In this document: piece after piece, positions 57,301-64,000 of the stretch | Numbering within the stretch: position 1 is the stretch's first letter | Layout: each line of letters starts with the position of its first letter | Assembly (NCBI GenBank): GCA_913060875.1 | Contig: CAJXSL010000001.1 | Location: 764,464-828,463 of the forward strand | DNA length: 64,000 nt | DNA from: an uncultured Desulfobacteraceae bacterium | Lineage (GTDB): Bacteria; Desulfobacterota; Desulfobacteria; Desulfobacterales; UBA5852 | Reading direction: 5' to 3' | Position numbers and translations under genes: made by a program | The notes under the pieces: model-generated | Databases searched by the model: none | What the model was told of the DNA's origin: nothing | Seen by the model: the letters and a program-made list of their open reading frames with translations, nothing else

Positions 57301-59379
57301 GTTATAACACTCGATCAGTTTATTGGGAGAGAACAGATTGAAAGTTTGCCTGAAAAGCCGGATGTTCTTACCATCAAGGAAGGTATTGGTGGAAATGGTT
57401 TATACACCTTAATAGTGTCTTCCAATGTCGGTAGGAAGTATATTCAAGATCGCCTTGACCGAAAAATAAAAAATATTGATTCTGATGCGATTGCAGAATG
57501 TAACACAAAAGCTTTGTCTGAAAAAATATATAACGAAATACGTAATATTGCACCGAGCCTTGTACTACGAGCGATGGGCCTTTCCCGGATAACTGAAGAA
57601 ATTTTAGGCCTTATGATTGCTAAAAATATAGCAAGTCGTTTTTTTCCTGAAAACTTTAGAGATGGAATTACAGCATGGTTATCATTGGATGATTATCCAG
57701 AGTGGTTTGAAAGTGGAGATTCAGCGACAAGAGCGGATCTCTGTAGAATCACTTTCTTTAGAGAAAAAAAGCGATTAAAAGTTGATATATTAGTTGTTGA
57801 AGGTAAGCTTAGGCAGATTTTTGATAGTCATGGAGTTAGACAGGTTTCGAGAACAATGAGGCTTTTTGAAGAAATATTCAATCCTATCGAAAATGATAAG
57901 CTAGCCCATGATTCCAAACTATGGAGAAAAACAATAATATCGGCTATAGAGAATACAAGTAGCAACGCACGAAAAATTATCGGTTTAAAAGATTTTAATA
58001 ATGATATTTTTAGGATACCAGATGATATAAGAAATGATTTTCGCGCTGGTGAATTCGAAGTACACTCTATTAATGGGATTTATTCAATATGCCTTTACAA
58101 CAAAAAAGGCAAAGTTTCACAAGAACAAAAAAATTGCGTTAATGTATTCACTTCGTATGGAAATGAAGTACTTGAATTAATCGAGCAAAAAAAGAGAATT
58201 CTTGTTGACGAACAAAATGAAATATTTCATGAAAGTGAATATCTTAAAAAATCCAAAAAAGATAAAGAAGTCTTAATAAATAATGATATGGAAAAAGGCA
58301 ATGAAGTATTTAATGACAAACCTAATGGCCTTCCTAAAATTGTTCTTGAAAACAAATATCAGACAGTTCTTGATACTTTTAGTGAATTCAACATTAAAGT
58401 CAATAAACCAGTCGATTCTATAGAAAACTATGTCGAGGGACCGGCTTCGATACTTTTCCGCGTAACTCCGGATACCGGGATTAAACCAGATCATCTATCT
58501 ACTTGCAAAGATGCCCTAAAATTAAAATTATCGCTACCTGAAGAAGCCGATATAAGATTCTCCATAGGAGATGGTACTGTAAATATTGATATTCCGAAAG
58601 ATGAAAAAGAAAGATATTTTATAGATGCTATGTCAATGTGGGAAAAATGGAAAGGGTTTTATTCCGACCAATTAAGTGTCCCTTTGGGAGAAGACAGGTA
58701 TGGAAAGATAGTTGCTATCAACTTCTCATCCTCCAATTCACCACATCTTTTAATAGGTGGTACTACTGGTAGTGGAAAGTCAGAAGCGCTGAATACAATT
58801 CTTCAAGGTATGATAAGGTATTATAGTGAGACCTCTTTAAGATTGCACTTAGTTGATCCAAAAGGAACTGAACTATTGGAATTTGAGAATTGCCCACATC
58901 TTGTAGGAGATATTGGCTGGGACAGTGATGATGCAATTTTAATTTTGCAAAATGCTGTTGATGAAATGCAAAAAAGATATAGGGCTTTTAAAAATAGTAA
59001 AACTAGAACTCTTAAAGACTTTAACTCTAAAGTGAATAAGGGACTTCCTTGGTGGGTAATTGTTTTAGATGAATATGCAGACCTAACATCCGAACTTGAA
59101 GAAAAAAAGAAAATTGAGATGAGCCTAAAGCGATTAGCTCAGAAGGGGAGGGCTTGCGGGATACATGTCATCATAGCTACTCAGAAACCAAGTGCCGAAG
59201 TGATAAGCACAAATCTCAGGTCAAACCTTCCAGCTCAGATTGCCTTGCGTGTGAAAAGCAGTATTGAGAGCGGTGTCATCATAAGCATGAAAGGAGCCGA
59301 GACTCTTAATGGGAAAGGAGATGCCTTTTTTCATGCAGAAGGGAAATTAACTAGGGTACAATGCGCTATAGTACGTTAG
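54343..59379 (+). CDS. dptH: DptH-like protein with C-terminal FtsK/HerA translocase domain
   Basis: A 1678-residue protein. The first 1400 residues are helical/beta with no motif I can assign; a charged Lys/Glu-rich linker lies about 1290-1330. The C-terminus is an FtsK/SpoIIIE-type DNA-pumping ATPase: Walker A GGTTGSGKSEALN (about 1472), LVDPKGTELL, Walker B WWVIVLDEYADL (about 1570), GIHVIIATQKPS and GVIISMKGAETLNGKGDAF. This giant FtsK-tailed protein as third gene is the hallmark of DptH. It presumably translocates and cleaves unmodified DNA in complex with DptF and DptG. GTG 54343 overlaps the dptG stop by four bases. Highly AT-rich. No dndBCDE modification genes are in the window. Confidence 0.8.
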   Translation: MKNINRILAKTIFRIVRKELSTEQCLEIRRPSVRLKDLRYGEVIAFLEEWENRKAASGLSDVQVVIARGGEASYPKMFLAKKDCSVTYYRNNNANGLIYIQTKTESDEQGLQSMFTVRDRNFLDGTFDDENFDVKQELVKASWECSAEADIKIPDELKKMLIFVLDALHPDPFSVPVRSYCGFLDYVIKQIIAPPYKALDFNELAEIIGKSLCKLGLFPDVFWEKNRSFHAIKRRLATNFYYSEMLNPSGNEINQNDLNDTIEKKNDFRNYNEELFEPQEQEYWRELCLKFCQDHNIIDVREKIPFYIYEQLFKKKASGRPLGERVETEIGNYSHDRLYEFNLLDVKEGLSRNVAEDAQKFLEAEPTDPNENNLLRDILSKTTLRMVKRIAFPAAKPFSNPLIQLIEIIREFYTIINDDHSNYVLKMELGKGPNDISASIGLFTFLFGKTLRTLVEINRDDVTGLQIEISKELLEIQHLDTIRNMKEDDYESEAIEKTQWNPLPIDFSLIKNDKEIINTVNNCVWKPENIEYLSLLWVIIASPEFTDNRNDLIEHFWEIPIDQTLDEWVEAVSSRLSPTHNIRLKSFSQEAMKSNIIIEMIENKKQFFSNVCNYGLSIEAISEYAEKWESLLYDAKRDYIPKGIIEKRLETFLSYDTIYDRNQNKLLLLATHPFRLKWFAEYLNEILNVLIKVISCELVLNKENEDFYLSHLKNLSPHKYPPVISNNRRETLIATKETGLHEHFSPIKSENRTSSRWTETVDKASVEEIANLIKTYLESHPHKKDGLALLTVLPSGGSFPLNLVSAVRKGEWKDLSINFHVIAPRHTWPNIISDFEKIESGNRMTMPDRIFPPLQLKMYDLHESLENSVALEKITCDLAIVPNFFGNSTEITERTIEETSRSGSYNLLWDRTTHIEKGSSGGTVSIALRPYEADNTLDCWSSINVRMMRCKLIAADNPEITEFFEIAVIFENAVDLFNILHKRSHWVITLDQFIGREQIESLPEKPDVLTIKEGIGGNGLYTLIVSSNVGRKYIQDRLDRKIKNIDSDAIAECNTKALSEKIYNEIRNIAPSLVLRAMGLSRITEEILGLMIAKNIASRFFPENFRDGITAWLSLDDYPEWFESGDSATRADLCRITFFREKKRLKVDILVVEGKLRQIFDSHGVRQVSRTMRLFEEIFNPIENDKLAHDSKLWRKTIISAIENTSSNARKIIGLKDFNNDIFRIPDDIRNDFRAGEFEVHSINGIYSICLYNKKGKVSQEQKNCVNVFTSYGNEVLELIEQKKRILVDEQNEIFHESEYLKKSKKDKEVLINNDMEKGNEVFNDKPNGLPKIVLENKYQTVLDTFSEFNIKVNKPVDSIENYVEGPASILFRVTPDTGIKPDHLSTCKDALKLKLSLPEEADIRFSIGDGTVNIDIPKDEKERYFIDAMSMWEKWKGFYSDQLSVPLGEDRYGKIVAINFSSSNSPHLLIGGTTGSGKSEALNTILQGMIRYYSETSLRLHLVDPKGTELLEFENCPHLVGDIGWDSDDAILILQNAVDEMQKRYRAFKNSKTRTLKDFNSKVNKGLPWWVIVLDEYADLTSELEEKKKIEMSLKRLAQKGRACGIHVIIATQKPSAEVISTNLRSNLPAQIALRVKSSIESGVIISMKGAETLNGKGDAFFHAEGKLTRVQCAIVR

Positions 59380-59490
59380 AGGCACTCAACGGGATCGCTC
59401 ATTAAAGGGGCCGTCAAAGGGAAAAACACTCCATTGTCCGAAAGAAGCAGTTGCGTTTTTACAGTTTACATTGACAACAGGCGGAGAGAT

Positions 59491-59501
59491 GGGACGTCTA
59501 T
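59491..59501. repeat. Right boundary motif GGGACGTCTAT of the AT-rich island
   Basis: Reverse complement of the motif at 48810-48820. It stands 46 bases before a REP-associated transposase fragment, where such sequences usually flank the transposase gene. Confidence 0.55.
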
Positions 59502-59546
59502 CTTATTATGCTTTACTAACCCTCATTGCCTTGCTATCCTTCCATA

Positions 59547-59828
59547 ATGCCACGTCAAGCCCGCATCGATGCACCGGGAGCGGTGCATCACATCATTGTT
59601 AGAGGGATCGAGGGTCGTAAGATCTTCCGCACCGATGAGGACCGTAAGGGATTTGTCGAAAGGTTCGAAAGCCTCATAACCGAAACCGGTACCCAGTGCT
59701 TGTCCTGGGCATTGATTTCCAATCACCTGCACTTGTTGCTGGGATCGAGCGACGTGCCGATCGCAAGCGTCATGCAGCGCCTGCTTACCGGGTATCCGAA
59801 CAGCTTAACGGCTATAATGGGACACTGA
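59547..59828 (+). pseudogene. Truncated REP-associated tyrosine transposase (RAYT, IS200-like)
   Basis: The frame opens with MPRQARIDAPGAVHHIIVRGIEGRKIF and continues to ISNHLHLLLGSSDVPIASVMQRLLTGY, the Y1 transposase/RAYT pattern with the metal-binding HxH. Normal RAYTs have 200-300 residues with a catalytic Tyr further on; here the frame derails after LLTGY and stops. A shifted frame (GYNGTLKAG) vaguely recalls the next conserved block (RHxGHLFQ). So the gene is a remnant, unable to act by itself. Confidence 0.8.
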
Positions 59829-60588
59829 AGGCTGGGGTCGGAGCAAGGTAACTTCCAATTATCACAACAACACCATACAAAATCACCGCATTTTCGTGTC
59901 TTAAACGATCAGTTTTAGTGGCGAAGTCTGCCGCTTAAGGTGACATCTATCTTATTCGCCTGCAGTGGCCTCAGAGTGAATTGACCTGATCGGCTGTAGC
60001 CTCGCTGGGGGCGTGAAACCCAACTGGGGTATATACATTGGGCAAAACCCAAACCGGCAATTACTGGTTGCGGAAATCTGATGAACCCGCACCCTGATGG
60101 GTAAATGCACCTGTCAATGGCAGGATAACAGCTTATATCGGGACACGGATGAACACGGGTGGACACAGATAAACCATTACTCACGCCAAGCCGCTAAGCT
60201 CGCGAAGAAGGGCATGTCCCCTTTTCTGAATCATCTGATTCCAGAAAAGGGAACGTTCGCATCGGCCCCAGGCCGAGGGAAACCGGCCGTGCGCCAAGAG
60301 CGGCGAAAACACATTGTTCTCAAGCAAAGCCGCGAAGACGCAAACAACTACATTAAGAGACCTGTTTCAATTTATGATTCGGCTGAATTCAGAAATTGAA
60401 ACGGCTTGCATCGGCCGGGGGCCGAAATACAGGCTGTTTTTTGGGGTTCCCTTTGCGTGCTTTGCGGCTTGGCGTGAAACTTTTTGGTTTGGATTTGCCC
60501 TTCTTTGCGTCCTTGGCGGTTTTGCGTGAGATTCGCTGTCGGGGAGGATTGGGCCTATGGTTATATGTTTTCCTAACGCATGCGTTAA
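59829..60588. other. Intergenic segment with repeats, no gene
   Basis: From 59829 to 60130 I recognise nothing: short hairpin-prone stretches such as AAACCCAACTGGGG but no RNA family. From 60130 to 60535 the dispersed repeats reappear (GGACACGGATGAACACGGGTGGACACAG, CGCCAAGCCGCTAAGCTCGCGAAG, GCGTGCTTTGCGGCTTGGCGTG). Short open frames here show repeat composition only. Confidence 0.5.
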
Positions 60589-60843
60589 CCCGAACATTTC
60601 ATGAAATTTTTTCTACACAATAAATTTTATGCAAATAGTCAGGGGTATAAAAGCTATTCGGGGTATGATTTCCAGGTGACACTATGTACCCTTCGCCGAT
60701 TTCCAAAATCATCGATAAAATTTCACCCTGCGAGCGCGCCCGAGATGCCCATTGACCGCGTTATCAGGAGCTTGCGGTACAGGCGTACAGCGGCGCCCCT
60801 GATGCCTTGTCAATGAACATCTCGTACGCGTGAAATATCCGGG
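60589..60843. mobile_element. 255-bp MITE-like element (copy B)
   Basis: Ends CCCGAACATTTCA and TGAAATATCCGGG; near-identical to the element at 32331-32586 in opposite orientation. Non-coding. Its right end lies nine bases from the stop of the next minus-strand gene. Confidence 0.8.
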
Positions 60844-60851
60844 TTAATCTT

Positions 60852-61835
60852 TCAGCTGAGGTTTATGACCGGGTCCGAAAACACGGATGCATTTTCCGGC
60901 AGCGGGTTGTCGCCCTTTTCGATACCCTTCTCCGTGACGCTTTTGAGCCCGTTCAATTTTTTCGAACCATCGAGAGCACCGGCGCCATCAGTGTAATATT
61001 CGAACCAGGGCAAGCCGTGGTCGGCATACTCCCTGGCCGTCATGGGAACCGTGGGCGGATTGTCGCCGGTGACGGCCCGCCAGACCAATGAGTTGGCCAG
61101 GTGGACAAAACACCTGCTTTTGTGACCCATCTCCCAGTCGTCCATGTCGTAGGGATCCTCATAGATTTCCTGGCGCATGCGACCGCCGGGCGCCAATCCC
61201 ATATCCATGCAGGGCTCAGCCAGACTGTACATCACGTGATCGTCCAACCTGCGGCGATATACCTGTTTGGGAAAGAGGCGTTCAAATGACGCGCGTTTCA
61301 TCGGGTAAACCATGACCTGGAGCCCGCCGAATTCACCGCTGCCGGTCAACTGCTCCTCGGCACTGTAGCCGGAGCCCAACGGCATGGCCACGAACTGGCG
61401 GATGAAGCCCTTCTCCACGCTGAAACCGTCCAGCCAGGGCTGGTCCGGTGCAACCATGTAGTCCTGAGGATTGCCCTGCAGCCAGTCCGTCCAATTGTCG
61501 CCGGTCACCGCATTGATCTTGCCGGTGGCCACCTTGATGGCAAACGGATAATCCGTACCGTGACCGGGAATGTGATCCGAGCTGAAATTCAGCCAGAGCG
61601 CTTCCGACTGGTACATGGGGAGCATCACGCCGCCGTGCCGTTCCCACTGTTTGGGCAGGTTTGCCCTGAAATCGTCGATGTGTCTGACGGGGAACCGCCC
61701 CAGCCCCGGGGGCAGGGGATAGTCCTTGCCGTCATCCGGTATCCGGAGGGTCCTCTGGAAATCGATGGTCAATTTTGCTTTGGGATGAACCTCGGGGAAT
61801 GTGAACACGAGGGAGTCGTTTTTCAGCTCAATCAC
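60852..61835 (-). CDS. Conserved-looking protein of unknown function, partner of an XRE regulator
   Basis: A 327-residue soluble protein without a family I can name. It begins with a beta-rich LVFTFPEVHPKAKLTIDFQRTLRIPDD. It has several motifs that look conserved: GGVMLPMYQSEALWLNFSS, YPFAIKVATGKINAVTGDNW, QPWLDGFSVEKGFIRQFVAMPLGSGYSAEEQLTG and GGLQVMVYPM. Trp, Tyr and Gly are frequent, and a CFVHLANSLVWRAVTG block follows. The start is GTG 61835, seven bases after AAGGAGG. It lies 15 bp after the XRE gene, in one operon. The XRE-plus-effector layout resembles toxin-antitoxin or stress modules, but nothing shows toxicity. Confidence 0.7.
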   Translation of the reverse strand: MIELKNDSLVFTFPEVHPKAKLTIDFQRTLRIPDDGKDYPLPPGLGRFPVRHIDDFRANLPKQWERHGGVMLPMYQSEALWLNFSSDHIPGHGTDYPFAIKVATGKINAVTGDNWTDWLQGNPQDYMVAPDQPWLDGFSVEKGFIRQFVAMPLGSGYSAEEQLTGSGEFGGLQVMVYPMKRASFERLFPKQVYRRRLDDHVMYSLAEPCMDMGLAPGGRMRQEIYEDPYDMDDWEMGHKSRCFVHLANSLVWRAVTGDNPPTVPMTAREYADHGLPWFEYYTDGAGALDGSKKLNGLKSVTEKGIEKGDNPLPENASVFSDPVINLS

Positions 61836-61850
61836 GGTTTGTCCTCCTTG

Positions 61851-62210
61851 TTACCAATCGCCGTCGCGCACCTCACGCACAATCCGGAGCACGGCGTGGT
61901 CGGGCATGTCTTTCAGTTCACGGATGAGTTGTGCAAACAAAAGCGGCCGCTTGCGGATGATCTCCTGGACGTCCTGGGAAATTTTTCCGCTCAGGGCCAG
62001 CAGGACATCCGGATCCTCGCCCAGGTCCTCGGCCAGAGCCCGTATCTTGTCCTCGGTGAGGTAGGCTTTCAGATCGCCCCGCTCGATCTTGCTGAGATAG
62101 GACGGCTCGACCCCCATCCGCATGGCGACCTGTCTCACGGAATAGCTGCGGTCCTGGGCTTTGAGCCGCTCGCGCTTGTCACGAATATATTGACCGAATG
62201 TGTTTTTCAT
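61851..62210 (-). CDS. XRE-family transcriptional regulator
   Basis: A 119-residue DNA-binding protein. A Cro/C1-type helix-turn-helix covers about residues 6-60, with recognition region SVRQVAMRMGVEPSYLSKIERG and the follow-on ALAEDLGEDPDVLLALSGKI. The C-terminal 40 residues are helical. ATG 62210 lies only three bases from a TGTGTA-N8-TACACA palindrome and about eight bases from a consensus -10, so the message is nearly leaderless and no Shine-Dalgarno exists. It likely represses its own promoter and that of the partner gene 15 bp downstream. Confidence 0.88.
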   Translation of the reverse strand: MKNTFGQYIRDKRERLKAQDRSYSVRQVAMRMGVEPSYLSKIERGDLKAYLTEDKIRALAEDLGEDPDVLLALSGKISQDVQEIIRKRPLLFAQLIRELKDMPDHAVLRIVREVRDGDW

Positions 62211-62212
62211 AC

Positions 62213-62246
62213 TGTGTAGTATATAGTACACAAAATAAGCTGTCAA
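62213..62246 (-). promoter_or_regulatory. Consensus promoter overlapping a palindromic operator
   Basis: On the minus strand TTGACA (62246-62241), 17 bases, TATACT (62223-62218). The palindrome TGTGTA-N8-TACACA (62213-62232) covers the -10 and the predicted start site. Expected transcripts begin within a few bases of the XRE start codon. Confidence 0.8.
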
Positions 62247-62282
62247 CAACCATTCAGAGTTTTTTTCCCGATTTGCTGAAAC

Positions 62283-63923
62283 TTATTGATATTTTGTTTT
62301 CTCGGATAACTGAACCCATTCACGAAGGGTTTTTACTGTCACATCCACGAGAGATCCAGCTGACACGCCTCTCATTCTGGCAACACGTCGTACTTCTGAT
62401 CCGATCCAAGACTGAAACACTTGTTGAACGGCTTTGGTCGTAAGTGGTTTGGCTGAGTCAAGCAAGTCGTCCAATGGGGAGTTGTTTACAAAACGAAAGG
62501 CTACTTCCCTTGCCATATCGCTATTGATGGGTTTGGTTACGGAATCAAACGATGTCGGTAACCATTTTTTCAATTCAGATTCGTCGGGCGGAGTTGAGGT
62601 GTGCCAATGGGCTAAAATGCGCCATCCAATAGCATACAGATTGCGCAAATTACCAGGCAAAGGGTGATTTCGAAGGAATTGCACCACTGTCTCGTGTCCG
62701 ACTTCGGGCAGAGCAAAGTCGACACCGGCTTCGTTACATACTGATTCAAAAACGTCACGCCACAACCATGACAAATCCTCGGGTATCTCTCGGAGGGAAG
62801 GGGCACGCATTCGAATGAGGGCGATGCGGTCAAAGAAATCCTGGTCTAAACGGTCCCGGAGGTTCTCCAGGGGGATATTGGTAGCGGTGATCAAACGGAA
62901 CTGACTTTGTTTCCATCGGGTCTCACCGAGGGGCTGATAGCGTCCCTCTTCAATAGCCTTGATGAGCAGGCGTTGCATTTCTCGCGAAATATCCCCCACC
63001 TCATCAAGGAACAGAGTGTCGCCGTTGGCATTTGCCAGGAGCCCTTGTTTGGTTTCGGAAGCCCCTGTGAAAGCTCCCTTTACATAGCCGAAAAGCTCGG
63101 CACGCATTGTTGCCGGCTGGTACTGGCCACAGGCGATGGCAGGCCAGCCCTCGTCGAGATCCGCTTTGCGAAAGGGGCTGTTGAAACGGATCCAGTTGGC
63201 AAGGGTCGTTTTGCCGGTTCCTCTTTCCCCGAGAATCATTACAGGGACTCGGAGGCTCGCTACCTTTTCTGCCTCCGAATAGAATCGCTTTAGCACGTCA
63301 CTTCGGAATTGAGCCGGATCCCAGGAAATTTTTTCTGAACTGACAGATGTCTCCTTGGGGCGGGTTTTTCGGTATTTTTTGTAAAATGTTTCGATTCCGA
63401 TTTGGATTTGCTTTACCGCCGAGCGGTCCATGCGGTCTCCGGGGCGAATGGATTTCAGGAGTTGGAACGGTTCCCGAATAAAACCGGTTTCACCCATCAA
63501 TACCCAGATCGTTTGCATGGACGGGGTACCCGGGCTCGTGTGGATGAGGAGTTCTCTGTTTGGAAACCGGTTTCGGATATGCGGTATTTCTTTGCGCAGA
63601 AAATCGAATATCGATGTATGGTCAGTGGGGTCGGAACCATTCCAGACTATTTTTTCGCAAGTGATGGTGGGGTCCTGCTCCAGGATTTCACTAAAGGTGG
63701 CATTCACTCGCTCAAGGGAGGCGCTTTCGTTACGACAGAGCATCACCACATGATCTACCTTTCCTTTATATCGGGAATCCGCATCGAAAAGAAACGCAAG
63801 GGTGGGGCCGGGAATGGGACGTCCCGCAGAGTCGATTCGGTACTTTCCCGTTTTTCGATTTCGTTCATAGGGGTCATTGTTGAATGCGACCCAGCTTACA
63901 AGCACACCGCTGCGATTTTTCAT
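62283..63923 (-). CDS. RtcR-like regulator: CARF-like sensor plus sigma54 AAA+ domain
   Basis: A 546-residue bacterial enhancer-binding protein. Residues 1-190 look like an RtcR/CARF-type Rossmann sensor: opening VLVSWVAFNNDPY, strand VDHVVMLCR, and LLIHTSPGTPSMQTIWVLMGE, comparable to the HITTGTHVAQ segment of RtcR. Residues 215-440 are the sigma54 AAA+ domain: Walker A GERGTGKTTL (about 233), GYVKGAFTGA (about 280) with the intact sigma54-contact loop, and DTLFLDEVGDI as Walker B. A helix-turn-helix lies at about 505-540. RtcR senses cyclic-phosphate-ended RNA and switches on rtcBA; no rtc gene is here. The ATG at 63923 overlaps the stop of an upstream gene (ATGA), so I prefer it to an ATG 12 codons earlier. 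Confidence 0.8.
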   Translation of the reverse strand: MKNRSGVLVSWVAFNNDPYERNRKTGKYRIDSAGRPIPGPTLAFLFDADSRYKGKVDHVVMLCRNESASLERVNATFSEILEQDPTITCEKIVWNGSDPTDHTSIFDFLRKEIPHIRNRFPNRELLIHTSPGTPSMQTIWVLMGETGFIREPFQLLKSIRPGDRMDRSAVKQIQIGIETFYKKYRKTRPKETSVSSEKISWDPAQFRSDVLKRFYSEAEKVASLRVPVMILGERGTGKTTLANWIRFNSPFRKADLDEGWPAIACGQYQPATMRAELFGYVKGAFTGASETKQGLLANANGDTLFLDEVGDISREMQRLLIKAIEEGRYQPLGETRWKQSQFRLITATNIPLENLRDRLDQDFFDRIALIRMRAPSLREIPEDLSWLWRDVFESVCNEAGVDFALPEVGHETVVQFLRNHPLPGNLRNLYAIGWRILAHWHTSTPPDESELKKWLPTSFDSVTKPINSDMAREVAFRFVNNSPLDDLLDSAKPLTTKAVQQVFQSWIGSEVRRVARMRGVSAGSLVDVTVKTLREWVQLSEKTKYQ

Positions 63924-64000
63924 GAAGTCAGCTCTCCATTTGTTTCCTGATTGCCGCAATGAGGACAGAGGAAACGGTTTTTACCCAGCGGAAGAGCCAG
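63920..64000 (-). CDS. C-terminal end of a zinc-ribbon-like protein (partial)
   Basis: The minus-strand frame entering from the right edge ends at TGA 63922-63920 and overlaps the ATG of the RtcR-like gene by four bases. The 26 visible residues include GKNRFLCPHCGNQETNG, a CxxC knuckle typical of zinc ribbons. The overlap means the two genes are cotranscribed, so this unseen protein is probably functionally tied to the regulator. Confidence 0.6.
   Translation of the reverse strand: MALPLGKNRFLCPHCGNQETNGELTS

Noticed and set aside
59829-60130. Possible structured RNA or group II intron end between the transposase fragment and the repeats
   Set aside because: A few short complementary stretches but no domain V, reverse transcriptase or known RNA landmarks.

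Overview
The window looks like a chromosomal segment of an anaerobic, probably sulfate-reducing deltaproteobacterium (Desulfobacterota, Desulfosarcina/Desulfobacter-like; this is inference). The signs are a ferredoxin-dependent 2-oxoglutarate oxidoreductase beside aconitase and isocitrate dehydrogenase, a 4-hydroxybutyryl-CoA dehydratase-type protein, SelB, heptose synthesis for LPS, GEMM (c-di-GMP-I type) riboswitches, and a GC-rich backbone with Shine-Dalgarno-led genes.

Backbone, about 1-39 kb. It opens with a gene tail, a GEMM riboswitch and a small orphan gene, a lipoprotein and an AbfD-like Fe-S flavoprotein. Next come a pentapeptide-repeat protein, an ExeA-like ATPase, a TAXI solute-binding protein and initiator tRNA-Met. 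A minus-strand amino-acid/LPS block follows (aminotransferase, hom, thrH, hldE, yggU), then purM, an NfeD-flotillin pair, tsaD, nagZ-mltG, a radical SAM protein and icd-acnA. The korDABC operon has its own sigma70-like promoter and is followed by hemW. Then come a sensor kinase, the DUF2333-selB block, tRNA-His and tRNA-Arg(TCG). The icd/acnA/kor genes together run the citrate-to-succinyl-CoA arm with ferredoxin as electron carrier.

Accessory region, about 39-48.8 kb. It holds a truncated SRAP gene, small Gly-rich proteins, two nucleotidyltransferase-type toxin/antitoxin pairs (one truncated; one a full AbiEi/AbiEii pair), a second GEMM riboswitch driving a DUF4823 lipoprotein, two RhuM-family copies (one broken) flanking an amine oxidase, and many dispersed intergenic repeats.

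Defence island, 48.8-59.5 kb. It is sharply AT-rich and carries a C5-cytosine methyltransferase, Vsr, and DptF-DptG-DptH, the restriction half of the DNA-phosphorothioation system. No dnd modification gene is in the window. Inverted copies of ATAGACGTCCC sit near both edges, and a REP-associated transposase fragment lies at the right edge.

Right end, 59.5-64 kb. A MITE-like element is followed by an XRE regulator with a 327-residue protein of unknown function, behind a strong promoter/operator that implies a leaderless message. Last is an RtcR-like regulator (CARF-like sensor plus sigma54 AAA+ domain), overlapped by the end of a zinc-ribbon gene that leaves the window.

Two repeat families recur in intergenic space. 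One is a MITE with CCCGGATATTTCA/CCCGAACATTTCA ends, present in four sizes. The other is a set of 100-145 bp hairpins with a GTAC-type palindromic core between CCGC and GAGG, one of which is amplified into four 166-bp tandem units.
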